From: Clostridiales bacterium UBA1742
GTDB taxonomy: Bacteria > Bacillota > Clostridia > TANB77 > CAG-508
Direction of reading: 5' to 3'
DNA: 25,466 bases
NCBI GenBank assembly: GCA_002314935.1
Contig: DCHW01000037.1
Coordinates: 1 to 25,466, forward strand
The translations under genes were made by a program, and so were the position numbers. The notes under the pieces are model-generated. The model saw only the letters and a list, made by a program, of their open reading frames with translations, was not told where the DNA came from and did no database searches. This document shows, piece by piece, positions 1 to 7,864 of this stretch (position 1 is its first letter; every line of letters begins with the position of its first letter).

Positions 1-59
1 GACATATCTATTTTAAACCTATATTATATGTAAAAAAATATAAATAATTTTATAAATAA

Positions 60-109
60 TTGTTTACATTTGTAAAAAAATCTTATACAATGTAAAAGTA
101 TGTAAACAA
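60..109. promoter_or_regulatory. Possible operator: perfect 10-bp inverted repeat with repeated TGTAAA boxes
   Basis: TTGTTTACAT at 60-69 is the exact reverse complement of ATGTAAACAA at 100-109. A tighter palindrome TTTACA-TT-TGTAAA covers 63-76. TGTAAA recurs at 29, 71, 91 and 101, the last two one helical turn apart. The arrangement brackets the -35/-10 region, as expected for a repressor or activator site. In such AT-rich DNA part of this could be chance. The regulator is unknown. Confidence 0.4.
63..91 (+). promoter_or_regulatory. Sigma-A-type promoter of the glycosyltransferase operon
   Basis: TTTACA at 63-68 and TACAAT at 86-91 are separated by 17 bases, a good vegetative promoter spacing, and lie about 45 bases before the start codon at 136. 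The -35 box lies inside an inverted repeat described in the next entry. No transcription start is proven. Confidence 0.6.
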
Positions 110-135
110 ATGAAAAATCGAAAGGGGTATTGTAT

Positions 136-1431
136 ATGAAAATACTAATGTTAACCTGGGAATATCCACCTAGAATAGTAGGAGGAATTGCAAGAGTAGT
201 AAATGATTTATCTAAAAGATTGATAAAAGATGGACATGAAGTTTATGTAGTTACATATAAAGAAGGGAATAGTCCATATTATGAAAATGATAAAGGTGTG
301 CATGTATATAGAGTAGATAATTATATGATAACACCTAATAATTTTACAGATTGGATTATGCAACTTAATTTTAATTTAATTGCAAAAGCAAGTGAATTAA
401 TTGCAAATGGAGAAAAATTTGATGTAATTCATGCTCATGATTGGTTAGTTGCTTATGCTGCAAAAACATTAAAAAACTCTTATAATATTCCACTTGTTAG
501 CACAATACATGCAACAGAAGCAGGAAGAAATGGTGGAATACATAATGAAGTTCAAAGATATATAAATGATACAGAATGGATGTTAACATATGAATCTTCA
601 GAAGTAATTGTAAACAGTAAATTTATGAAAAATGATTTGCAAAGATTATTTGGCCTTCCTTATGAAAAAATAAACGTAGTAGCAAATGGAATTAATACTA
701 CTATATATAATGGAATTGAAAGAGATTATGATTTTAGAAGACAATATGCAGCAGATAATGAAAAAATTATATTGTTTATGGGAAGACTAGTTTATGAAAA
801 AGGTGTACAGCATTTGATTTCAGCAATGCCTAAAATATTAGAAGGGTATCATGATGCAAAACTTGTAATTGCTGGAAAGGGTGGAATGCTTGAAGAATTA
901 AAGCAACAAGTAAGTAATATGGGATTAGATAATAAAGTGTATTTTACGGGATATTTAAATTCAAAACAAGTATCAAAAATGTACAAATGTGCTGATGTAT
1001 CTGTATTTCCAAGCACATATGAACCGTTTGGAATTGTTGCGTTAGAGGCAATGCTTGCAGGTGTTCCAGCAGTTGTTTCAGATGTGGGTGGACTTAACGA
1101 AATTGTAGAACATAGAGTTGATGGAATGAAATCATATGCAGGAAATTCAAATTCATTAGCTGATTCAATTTTAGAATTATTATATAATCCACAGCTATGT
1201 GATAACATTGCCAAAAAAGCTAAAGCAAAAATCAAAAATGAATATACATGGGCTAAAATAGCTCAAGATACACATTTTATATATCAAAAAGCTATTTGTC
1301 AAACAATGGCAGAGCGTCAAGCAAATCAGATTTTACAAGAAAATGCACAAAAAACAAAGAAGACAAAACAACATACAGGAACAGAAATTACAGATTTATT
1401 GTCATTTAAAAAACGTCAAGCATATGCTTAA
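136..1431 (+). CDS. GT4-family glycosyltransferase, glycogen-synthase type
   Basis: This 431-residue protein has the GT-B fold layout of family GT4. The N-terminus MKILMLTWEYPPRIVGG carries the glycine-rich loop, HAHDW lies at 99-103, GRLVYEKG at about 216-223 begins the nucleotide-sugar-binding half, and EPFGIVALE at 296-304 gives the E-x7-E motif. The WEYPPRIVGG start is typical of bacterial and archaeal glycogen/starch-synthase-like enzymes, so elongation of an alpha-glucan from a nucleotide sugar is the best guess; the acceptor cannot be read from sequence. A TTG at 130 in frame is only two bases from AAAGGGG (121-127), so ATG 136, eight bases from it, is the better start. It heads a run with the ylbF-like gene and the ATPase. 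A GH15 glucan hydrolase further on fits a storage-glucan cycle. There is no signal peptide, so it is cytoplasmic. Confidence 0.85.
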   Translation: MKILMLTWEYPPRIVGGIARVVNDLSKRLIKDGHEVYVVTYKEGNSPYYENDKGVHVYRVDNYMITPNNFTDWIMQLNFNLIAKASELIANGEKFDVIHAHDWLVAYAAKTLKNSYNIPLVSTIHATEAGRNGGIHNEVQRYINDTEWMLTYESSEVIVNSKFMKNDLQRLFGLPYEKINVVANGINTTIYNGIERDYDFRRQYAADNEKIILFMGRLVYEKGVQHLISAMPKILEGYHDAKLVIAGKGGMLEELKQQVSNMGLDNKVYFTGYLNSKQVSKMYKCADVSVFPSTYEPFGIVALEAMLAGVPAVVSDVGGLNEIVEHRVDGMKSYAGNSNSLADSILELLYNPQLCDNIAKKAKAKIKNEYTWAKIAQDTHFIYQKAICQTMAERQANQILQENAQKTKKTKQHTGTEITDLLSFKKRQAYA

Positions 1432-1451
1432 GATAGAAGGAGAGGGTATTA

Positions 1452-1787
1452 ATGTATGTTTATGATGAAGCTAACAATTTAGCAAAATCAATACAAAGTA
1501 GTAAGGAATATTTAGAATATAAAAGTGCAAAAGAAGAGTTAAAATCATCACCAGAAATGAAAGCAAAAATAGATGAATTTGAAAAAATAAGATATGATGT
1601 ACAAATTTTGTCTTTTAAAGGAGAAACACAGGATGAAGAAAAAATGAAAAAATTACAAGAAATGTATGATATCCTTATGAAAGAACCTAAAATAAAAGAA
1701 TATTTTGACATAGAAGTTAGATTTAATATAATGTTAGCAGATGTTAATAAAATAATAAGCGAGTCAGTTAAAGATATATTGCAATAA
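1452..1787 (+). CDS. YlbF/YmcA-family protein
   Basis: This is a small, charged, all-helical protein of 111 residues. The start MYVYDEANNLAKSIQSSKEYLEYK and the following KEELKSSPEMKAKIDEF pattern match the com_YlbF family (YlbF, YmcA, YheA). In Bacillus subtilis YlbF and YmcA form a complex with YaaT that assists RNase Y and affects competence, biofilm and sporulation. Which paralogue this is cannot be decided. Its strong site AGAAGGAGAGGG lies just before ATG 1452, and it follows the glycosyltransferase by 20 bases, so they are probably cotranscribed. Confidence 0.75.
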   Translation: MYVYDEANNLAKSIQSSKEYLEYKSAKEELKSSPEMKAKIDEFEKIRYDVQILSFKGETQDEEKMKKLQEMYDILMKEPKIKEYFDIEVRFNIMLADVNKIISESVKDILQ

Positions 1788-1802
1788 AAGTGGGGAACAA
1801 AT

Positions 1803-3518
1803 ATGAGTGAAGATTCTCAAATAAAAAAAATAAATTCATTATTGGAAAAGGTTACAGTAAAAGAGTATAATAAAGAAATTATAGAAGAAATTAAAGAATA
1901 TTTGCAATTTAATAACATTGAAGGAGCTATAAATGGACTAAAAGAACTAAAAAGAATAGAACAATTATATAAAGAAGAAAAAGAAGAAGAAACCAAAATT
2001 ATAACTCAGTATCCAAAAGAACTGTCTAAAGATGATTTGGAAGAGATTTATATTGGATTGTTATTAAATGAGCCTAGTGCAATTGCGGTGTATTATTTTC
2101 GTTTTAAAGATTGCTATTTTATTAATGATGATTTTCTAAATATATATAAAACAATTTTATTTGTTGATGCTGAAAAATATGCATCAGAAGCTGCTAAAGA
2201 AGGATTTAACTTTGCAAAGAACAGTGATGAATTAGCGGAATTAATGTTAAAATTAAAAGAAAAATATAAAAAATATAATGAAACAATAGATTTAGCATAT
2301 ATAAAATTAATGAAAATATTTACATTAAGAAAAAAATATCTTGAAATACCAGTAAAAACAGTTCAAATACAAATCGCAGATATTTTAAACTATAAATTAT
2401 ATAATAAAATGTCAGTACAAGAAGTTGAAAATGCGGTAGAACAAGTTACTTCTACTGAAAAATTTAAAAGATCAATTTTGAATGAAAATATAACAGATTT
2501 TTTAATAAAAGGAAACAATACACTTACTAATGGATTAAAATTACCTTTTAATATATTAACGAGTGTATTTAAAGGAATAAGACAAGGGGAGACTATGGCT
2601 TTTGCAATGCCATCAAACTCTGGAAAAAGTAGATTTACAATTAATTTAGCTACATATATAGCTTTGATGTTTAAGAAAAAAGTTTTAATTATATCAAACG
2701 AAATGTCTGAAGAAAAAATGAGACTTTGTTTAATAACAACTATTGTAAATAATATTGAAATACAAAATTTACATGGACAAAAGCTTCATAAGACAGAGGG
2801 AGAAATTTTAGAATTTAAATTCAGGCCAGATTCTAACATAAAAGATATTAATGTTGATAAAAATGGATTTGTATTAAAGAATGAAAATGAAACACAAGAA
2901 CAATTTGTAAAAAGATTAAAAAATATTTCTACTGAATTTAATATGACAACTTTTGTAACAGACTGGTTTAATAAACAAGCCGGAAATTATATGTATTTTA
3001 TTAATATTACAGATCATACCAATGATGAACTTCAAAAGGTAATTATGAATTATTATTATAAAGAAAAAGTTGAATATGTATTTTATGATACGTTAAAAAC
3101 TGATATAGATAATATTGGAAATCAAGAAGAAATTAAAAAGACTGCTACTATATTAGCAAATTTGGCTCAAAACTTTAATATGTTTATTGCCTCTACTTTG
3201 CAATTGTCTGAATCAAATACTGATCCAATAAATTTAAATATAAATGATTTATCTGTAAGCAGAACGGTTAAAGAGGTTTTAGATACATTATGCTTATTTA
3301 AACAAATACATAATGAAGATTTGTATAAATATGAATATTCGTTAAATGAAGTTGATACAAAATTTTTTAATTTAGAAGAATCCAAAAATCCTGATGTAAG
3401 GTATTATTCTTGTGTTGTAGATAAGAATAGAGCAGGAAGTAAACCTAAATTAGTATTTAAATTAAATTTAGCATATAATGAATGGAATGAATTGGGTTAC
3501 ATAAGACTTAAATCTTAA
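1803..3518 (+). CDS. SF4 (DnaB/RecA-like) ATPase of unknown role
   Basis: This is a 571-residue protein. Residues 1-230 are helical and charged with no recognised domain. From about residue 245 it reads as a DnaB-C/RecA-type ATPase: NGLKLPFNILTSVFKGIRQG, Walker A PSNSGKS at 270-276, then VLIISNEMSEEKM, which resembles the DnaB segment after Walker A, and a Walker B-like VFYDT with Asp429. The KNRAGSKP stretch near the C-terminus resembles the DnaB arginine-finger region (KNRxG). The normal DnaB N-terminal domain is not apparent and the protein is longer than replicative DnaB, so this is a divergent relative and probably not the replicative helicase. GTGGGG precedes ATG 1803, and the gap after the YlbF-like gene is 15 bases, which suggests one operon. 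Helicase activity is not shown. Confidence 0.65.
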   Translation: MSEDSQIKKINSLLEKVTVKEYNKEIIEEIKEYLQFNNIEGAINGLKELKRIEQLYKEEKEEETKIITQYPKELSKDDLEEIYIGLLLNEPSAIAVYYFRFKDCYFINDDFLNIYKTILFVDAEKYASEAAKEGFNFAKNSDELAELMLKLKEKYKKYNETIDLAYIKLMKIFTLRKKYLEIPVKTVQIQIADILNYKLYNKMSVQEVENAVEQVTSTEKFKRSILNENITDFLIKGNNTLTNGLKLPFNILTSVFKGIRQGETMAFAMPSNSGKSRFTINLATYIALMFKKKVLIISNEMSEEKMRLCLITTIVNNIEIQNLHGQKLHKTEGEILEFKFRPDSNIKDINVDKNGFVLKNENETQEQFVKRLKNISTEFNMTTFVTDWFNKQAGNYMYFINITDHTNDELQKVIMNYYYKEKVEYVFYDTLKTDIDNIGNQEEIKKTATILANLAQNFNMFIASTLQLSESNTDPINLNINDLSVSRTVKEVLDTLCLFKQIHNEDLYKYEYSLNEVDTKFFNLEESKNPDVRYYSCVVDKNRAGSKPKLVFKLNLAYNEWNELGYIRLKS

Positions 3519-3704
3519 ATACAACTAATTAATCATATCATTAAAAAAATATAAAATCAAACTTAAAAAATAATAAATTTAATTAAAAATAAAAGAATAA
3601 ATTAGATAAATTATAAAAATAAAATTTAATAATAAAATATGAATGCTATAAAAATTTGTAAATAAAATTTATTTATGATAATATAAGGACAATAAAAAGT
3701 TAAT
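3519..3704. other. AT-rich intergenic spacer before 6S RNA
   Basis: Almost pure A/T with no convincing open reading frame and no clear terminator for the ATPase gene. A weak promoter for the 6S gene may lie in 3655-3682 (TTTGTA, 16 bases, GATAAT). Nothing else can be supported here. Confidence 0.5.
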
Positions 3705-3907
3705 AGTTTTCCCTGCATAGTGCGAAAGGACTGAATTTTTAGAACCAACAGATAAGGAAAGGGAGCTTTAAATCTCATTTGTATGGCGTGCATGCTTACA
3801 TTTTATAAATAGTAAGAAGCCCATGAATACAAAGGAAAGCACCCACCTGTTTAAGAACAGGTCCTTAAAAATTCTTATACCAACGGCTAAGGCGGGGCTA
3901 TTTTTTT
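3705..3907 (+). ncRNA. ssrS: 6S RNA
   Basis: The region folds into the long interrupted rod expected of Firmicutes 6S RNA, which binds the sigma-A RNA polymerase holoenzyme by mimicking an open promoter. The closing stem is CCCTGC (3711-3716) with GCGGGG (3892-3897). A second stem is GAATTTTTA (3733-3741) with TAAAAATTC (3866-3874). The 3' side of the central bubble holds a small hairpin, ACCTGTT (3845-3851) with AACAGGT (3856-3862), and the apical arm pairs TTTGTAT with ATACAAA. The words AGAACCAACA and CACCCACCTG match what I recall of clostridial 6S sequences. A T-run at 3901-3907 after the closing stem would end transcription. Exact ends are estimates. Confidence 0.85.
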
Positions 3908-3930
3908 ATTATAAAAGAAAGAAGTAATAA

Positions 3931-4767
3931 ATGAATATAAAACAAATATTAATTAAAAATATAAATTTATTAAACCAAAACAATGTTGACGATTCAGTTA
4001 TTAAAGCTAAATTATTATTATGTAGTATACTAAAAAAAGAAAAAGATTTTTTGATTACACATGATGATTATAAGTTGAGCTATTTACAGAAAAAAATGTA
4101 TAATAAGGGTATAAAAAAAATAATAAATAATGATCCAATACAATATATTATTGGAAATCAAGAATTTATGGGAATCAAATTTAGTGTTAATAAAAATGTT
4201 TTAATTCCACAGCCTGATACGGAAATACTTTGTGAAGAAATAATAAATAAATTAGAAAAAAATGAGAAAAAAAATATTTTAGATTTATGTACTGGAAGTG
4301 GTGCAATTGGAATATCGCTAAAAAAATATAGAGATAATGTTAATGTTACGGCAAGTGATATTAGTATAAAAGCTTTAAAAGTTGCAAGAAAAAATGCAAT
4401 TGCTAATAATGTTGATATAGTTTTTTTAAAATCAAATTTATTTAATAATATTAAAGAAAAGTTTGATATTATTGTATCAAATCCACCATACATTAAAAGC
4501 AAATCAATAAAAACATTATCTGGAGAAGTTCAAAAAGAACCTAGAATTGCACTTGATGGTGGAAAAGACGGATTAGATATGTATAAGAAAATAATTAAGG
4601 AAGCATATAAATTTTTAAATTCAAAAGGGATATTGGCGTTAGAAATAGGATATGATCAAAAAGAAGATGTAATTGATTTACTAAAGCAAGAAGGTATGTA
4701 TGAAAACATATATTCAAAAAAGGATTTAGCAGGTAATGACAGAATTGTTGTATGTAATAAAATATAA
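3931..4767 (+). CDS. prmC: Release factor glutamine methyltransferase PrmC (HemK family)
   Basis: This 278-residue protein N5-methylates the glutamine of the GGQ motif in peptide release factors RF1 and RF2, using S-adenosylmethionine. An N-terminal helical substrate domain (about 1-80) is followed by a Rossmann methyltransferase with DLCTGSGAIG at 118-127 and the catalytic NPPY at 184-187. DGGKDGLDMY after it is also typical of PrmC. Length is normal for the family. The usual partner prfA is not next to it; instead the 6S RNA lies upstream and whiA begins 10 bases after the stop. The ribosome binding site (GAAAGAAG) is weak. Confidence 0.93.
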   Translation: MNIKQILIKNINLLNQNNVDDSVIKAKLLLCSILKKEKDFLITHDDYKLSYLQKKMYNKGIKKIINNDPIQYIIGNQEFMGIKFSVNKNVLIPQPDTEILCEEIINKLEKNEKKNILDLCTGSGAIGISLKKYRDNVNVTASDISIKALKVARKNAIANNVDIVFLKSNLFNNIKEKFDIIVSNPPYIKSKSIKTLSGEVQKEPRIALDGGKDGLDMYKKIIKEAYKFLNSKGILALEIGYDQKEDVIDLLKQEGMYENIYSKKDLAGNDRIVVCNKI

Positions 4768-4777
4768 GGAGAAAAAC

Positions 4778-5434
4778 ATGTCATTTTCATCAGAATTAAG
4801 AAATGAATTATTAGAATTAAAAATGTGGGATAATAAAAGCAATTTAAAACAAGATGAACAATTAGCTAGATTACTTGTAAGAGAGGCTTTTATAAAAAAT
4901 GGATTTTTGAATGATCCAAACAAAGATTATCATTTGGAAATATTGTTTAAAGATAAAGAAAAGGCTTTAGAAATTCAAAGTGTACTAAACTCATATGGAA
5001 TAAATATTAAGCTAACTATTAAAAATAAAAATTATATGTTATATTTAAAAGAAGGTGAAGAAATAGCATCTTTTTTAGCATTAATTGGTGCTAATAAAGC
5101 GGTTATAAAATTTGAAGAAACAAGAGTTTTAAAGGAAACAAGAAATAATATAAATAGATTAGTAAATTGCGAAACTGCAAATTTAAATAAAACAATTACT
5201 GCTGCAATTAATCAAATAGAAGATATTAAATGGCTAAAAGCAAATAAGAAATTTAATCAGTTATCACAACAATTGCAAGAAATAGCAAATCTAAGAATAA
5301 AAAATCCGGATAGTAGTTATGAAGAATTGGGGAAAATGTTACTGAAACCTATAGGAAAATCTGGAGTTAGTCATAGACTAGATAAAATTAGAAAGATTGT
5401 TGAAGAAGAAAAACAAATTAAGAAAAGAGATTAA
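4778..5434 (+). CDS. whiA: WhiA, unusually short form
   Basis: WhiA is a DNA-binding protein related to LAGLIDADG homing endonucleases, with roles in division and chromosome biology in Bacillota and sporulation in actinomycetes. This copy has 218 residues against roughly 310-320 in well-known members. The start MSFSSELRNELLELK matches the normal WhiA N-terminus. The protein then passes almost directly to the second LAGLIDADG half (VREAFIKNGFLNDPNKDYHLEI, about 33-54) and the typical LVNCETANLNKT block, and ends in the normal helix-turn-helix (SYEELGKMLLKPIGKSGVSHRL). About 90 residues, most of the first LAGLIDADG half, are absent, with no stop or frame change, so this looks like a real compact variant. 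ATG 4778 follows AAGGAG at good spacing; an in-frame ATG at 4736 inside prmC has no such site. Confidence 0.88.
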   Translation: MSFSSELRNELLELKMWDNKSNLKQDEQLARLLVREAFIKNGFLNDPNKDYHLEILFKDKEKALEIQSVLNSYGINIKLTIKNKNYMLYLKEGEEIASFLALIGANKAVIKFEETRVLKETRNNINRLVNCETANLNKTITAAINQIEDIKWLKANKKFNQLSQQLQEIANLRIKNPDSSYEELGKMLLKPIGKSGVSHRLDKIRKIVEEEKQIKKRD

Positions 5435-5435
5435 A

Positions 5436-6557
5436 ATGAAAGAAATTGGAATGTATATACACATACCGTTTTGTAAACAAAAATGTTATTATTGTGATTT
5501 TATATCATTTGCATGTAAGGAGAATTTTGTAAAAAAATATATAGATGCTTTAAAAAAAGAAATACATGATGTATTGAGTGTACAAAAATATAATATTAAA
5601 ACAATATATATTGGAGGAGGAACTCCGTCCTATATTAATAGTAAGTATATAAAAGAAATTTTGAATTTGATTTATGCTAAAGCTCAAATAGACATAAATG
5701 CTGAAATAACAATAGAAATTAATCCAGGAACAATAAACAAACAAAAATTAGAGGATTATTTTAGTGCAGGAATAAACAGAATAAGTATAGGACTACAATC
5801 TACAAATGATGAAGTATTAAAAACGATTGGAAGAATTCATAATTATAATCAATTTATTGAAACATATAATTTAGCAAGAAAAGCTGGATTCAAAAATATA
5901 AATGTAGATTTAATGTTTGGATTACCAAAACAAAATCTAGAAATTTTAGAAGAATCTGTAGACAAAATTATAGAATTAAAACCAGAGCATGTTTCGGTAT
6001 ATTCTTTAATTTTAGAGGATGACACTGAATTAAAAAATAAAATTGAAAAAAATGAGCTTGAATTACCAAATGAAGAATTAGAACGAATAATGTATTGGAG
6101 AGCAAAAGAAAAATTAGAAAATCAAGGATATAATCATTATGAAATTTCTAATTTTGCCAAAAAAGGATTTGAATCAAAACACAATATGGACTGTTGGAGT
6201 CAAAAAGAATATATAGGAATTGGACTTGCAGCACATTCATATCAAAATAATACAAGATATTCTAACACAGAAGAGCTGGAAAAATATATTGAATTTCAAA
6301 ACCAGGAAAAAATAATACATGAAAAACAGATGAATGAAGATAAGAAAAAGGAATATATGCTATTGGGATTAAGGAAAATTGATGGAATAAAAATATCAGA
6401 TTTTAAAAACAAATTCATTGATAATCCAATTTACTTATATAAAGATAATCTTAATAAACTTGTAAATGAGGATTTGATACAAATTGATAATGATGTAATA
6501 AAATTAACTAATAAGGGTATTGATTTTGCTAATGTAGTCTGGGAAGAATTTATTTAA
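5436..6557 (+). CDS. hemW: Radical SAM heme chaperone HemW
   Basis: This is a 373-residue cytoplasmic radical SAM protein. The cluster motif is C13-x3-C17-x2-C20 within YIHIPFCKQKCYYCDF; Phe22 follows where true HemN has a fourth Cys, which marks HemW. GGGTPS, the INRISIGLQS stretch and VDLMFGLPKQ are further family marks, and a C-terminal HemN-like domain follows. HemW members bind heme and pass it to target proteins; they are often misannotated as coproporphyrinogen dehydrogenase. An upstream in-frame ATG at 5397 lies inside whiA; the family N-terminus and the one-base gap after the whiA stop favour ATG 5436. It forms a tight operon with prmC and whiA. Confidence 0.9.
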   Translation: MKEIGMYIHIPFCKQKCYYCDFISFACKENFVKKYIDALKKEIHDVLSVQKYNIKTIYIGGGTPSYINSKYIKEILNLIYAKAQIDINAEITIEINPGTINKQKLEDYFSAGINRISIGLQSTNDEVLKTIGRIHNYNQFIETYNLARKAGFKNINVDLMFGLPKQNLEILEESVDKIIELKPEHVSVYSLILEDDTELKNKIEKNELELPNEELERIMYWRAKEKLENQGYNHYEISNFAKKGFESKHNMDCWSQKEYIGIGLAAHSYQNNTRYSNTEELEKYIEFQNQEKIIHEKQMNEDKKKEYMLLGLRKIDGIKISDFKNKFIDNPIYLYKDNLNKLVNEDLIQIDNDVIKLTNKGIDFANVVWEEFI

Positions 6558-6680
6558 AATACATTTACAAAAATAGACATAAAAACTTGCTAAATAAAAA
6601 AAGATAATGTATAATTTATGCGTAAAAATATATTAATGTTACAAAAATATTATATATATATTACAATTAGATTAATTCTC

Positions 6681-6708
6681 TTGACATATAAAAATAATGA
6701 AATAAAAT
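6681..6708 (+). promoter_or_regulatory. Sigma-A-type promoter of rsmD
   Basis: A perfect TTGACA at 6681-6686 is followed after 16 bases by TAAAAT at 6703-6708. A better TATAAT at 6708-6713 is too far (21 bases). The start codon of rsmD lies 28 bases downstream of the -10 box. The spacer 6558-6680 is otherwise AT-rich and empty. Confidence 0.6.
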
Positions 6709-6736
6709 ATAATTATCATAAAGAGGTATGCTATAT

Positions 6737-7285
6737 ATGAGAATAATAAGTGGGACTTTAAGAGGAAAAAAACTAAGCACATTAGAAGGTATAGAAACAA
6801 GACCAACGTTAGATAGAGTTAAAGAGTCTATTTTTAATATAATTCAAAGTGATATTAAAGATGCAAATGTTTTAGATTTGTTTGGAGGAAGCGGAGCGCT
6901 TGGATTAGAAGCGTTAAGTAGAGGAGCAAATAAAGCTGTTTTTTGCGACAGTTCTAAAGCGGCAATTAGGATAATAGAAAAAAATATTAAAGATACAAAA
7001 TTAGAATGTAAAAGTCAAATAATTAATAATGATTATTTAAAAGCATTAGATATGTTAAATGAAAAGTTTGATATAATTTTTTTAGATCCACCATACAAAA
7101 CAAATTTTGCAATTAATGCAATAAATAAAATTATAAAATTAAATTTGTTATCTGAAAATGGTATAATCATTTTTGAAACTAATGATGAAGACAAAGAAAA
7201 AGAAATTTTAAAAAATGATAACATAGAAATTTATGATAAAAGGAGATATGGAATAGCATTTGTAATGTTTATTCGAAAGGGGTAA
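6737..7285 (+). CDS. rsmD: 16S rRNA (guanine(966)-N2)-methyltransferase RsmD
   Basis: This 182-residue SAM-dependent enzyme methylates G966 (E. coli numbering) of 16S rRNA. The N-terminus MRIISGTLRGKKL with TRPTLDRVKESIFNI is the family signature. The SAM-binding loop is DLFGGSGALGLEALSRGA and the catalytic motif DPPY is present. An in-frame ATG at 6728 is only one base from AAGAGG (6721-6726), so ATG 6737, ten bases from it, is chosen; it also gives the conserved MRII start. The next gene starts six bases after the stop. In many clostridia this gene precedes coaD, which is not here. Confidence 0.92.
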   Translation: MRIISGTLRGKKLSTLEGIETRPTLDRVKESIFNIIQSDIKDANVLDLFGGSGALGLEALSRGANKAVFCDSSKAAIRIIEKNIKDTKLECKSQIINNDYLKALDMLNEKFDIIFLDPPYKTNFAINAINKIIKLNLLSENGIIIFETNDEDKEKEILKNDNIEIYDKRRYGIAFVMFIRKG

Positions 7286-7290
7286 AACAT

Positions 7291-7749
7291 ATGGAAATTT
7301 TTACATTATTAGAAACATTAGAGGATATAATGGAAAGAAGCAAAGGAATACCATTTACAGAAAAAGGAATAGTTGATAAAGAAGAAGTATTAGAAATTAT
7401 TAAAGAAATTAGACTTAAATTACCTGATGAATTAAAACAAGCAAAATGGATTAAAGAAGAAAGAGGTCGTATTCTTCAGGAAGCTCAAAAGGAAGCAGAT
7501 GGAATTGTAAAAGAAGCAGAAAACAGAATAATAGCTATGATTGATGAACACGAAATTACAAGAAAAGCATATGAACAAAAAGCTGAAATAATAGAAACTG
7601 CAAATGAAATGTCAAGAGAAATTTCAAAGGGAACAAAGGATTATGCAGATAATATTTTGGCAAATTTAGAAAATGCAATAAACAATGTTTATGTTTCAAT
7701 AAATGAAGCTATAAAAACAATTGAAAACAACAGAAAAGAATTAAAATAA
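7291..7749 (+). CDS. Coiled-coil protein often annotated as an ATPase-like subunit
   Basis: This is a 152-residue, highly charged, helical protein without membrane segments. MEIFTLLETLEDIMERS at the start and the later coiled coil with RILQEAQKEADGIVKEAENR resemble DivIVA-like or V-type ATPase subunit H/E-like proteins found beside rsmD in clostridia. No catalytic motif is visible, so the ATPase label would rest on coiled-coil similarity only. AAAGGGG at 7276-7282 overlaps the rsmD stop and lies eight bases before ATG 7291, so the two genes are translationally close. A terminator follows. Function unknown. Confidence 0.7.
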   Translation: MEIFTLLETLEDIMERSKGIPFTEKGIVDKEEVLEIIKEIRLKLPDELKQAKWIKEERGRILQEAQKEADGIVKEAENRIIAMIDEHEITRKAYEQKAEIIETANEMSREISKGTKDYADNILANLENAINNVYVSINEAIKTIENNRKELK

Positions 7750-7775
7750 TAAATAAGGAAGTCAGAATTTTAATG

Positions 7776-7825
7776 GAAGTCAGAAAATCAAATTTAAAAT
7801 TGATTTCCAATTTCTGGCTTTTTAT
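7776..7825 (+). terminator. Rho-independent terminator after the rsmD operon
   Basis: AGTCAGAAA (7778-7786) pairs with TTTCTGGCT (7811-7819), and ATCAA with TTGAT inside it, followed by a T-rich tail from 7819. An 11-base copy GGAAGTCAGAA at 7757-7767 repeats the 5' arm (7775-7785) and could compete for the same 3' arm. Confidence 0.8.
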
Positions 7826-7864
7826 ATATTTATAGGCAATTTTGCGTGTACGAAAGGAGAAAAA

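Noticed and set aside
60..109. BirA-type operator
   Set aside because: The half-sites resemble TTGTTTACA, but the spacing and inner bases do not match the biotin operator, and no biotin gene is present.
3690..3930. Riboswitch leader of prmC
   Set aside because: The rod-shaped fold, AGAACCAACA and the ACCTGTT/AACAGGT bubble hairpin fit 6S RNA better, and a T-run ends the RNA before prmC.
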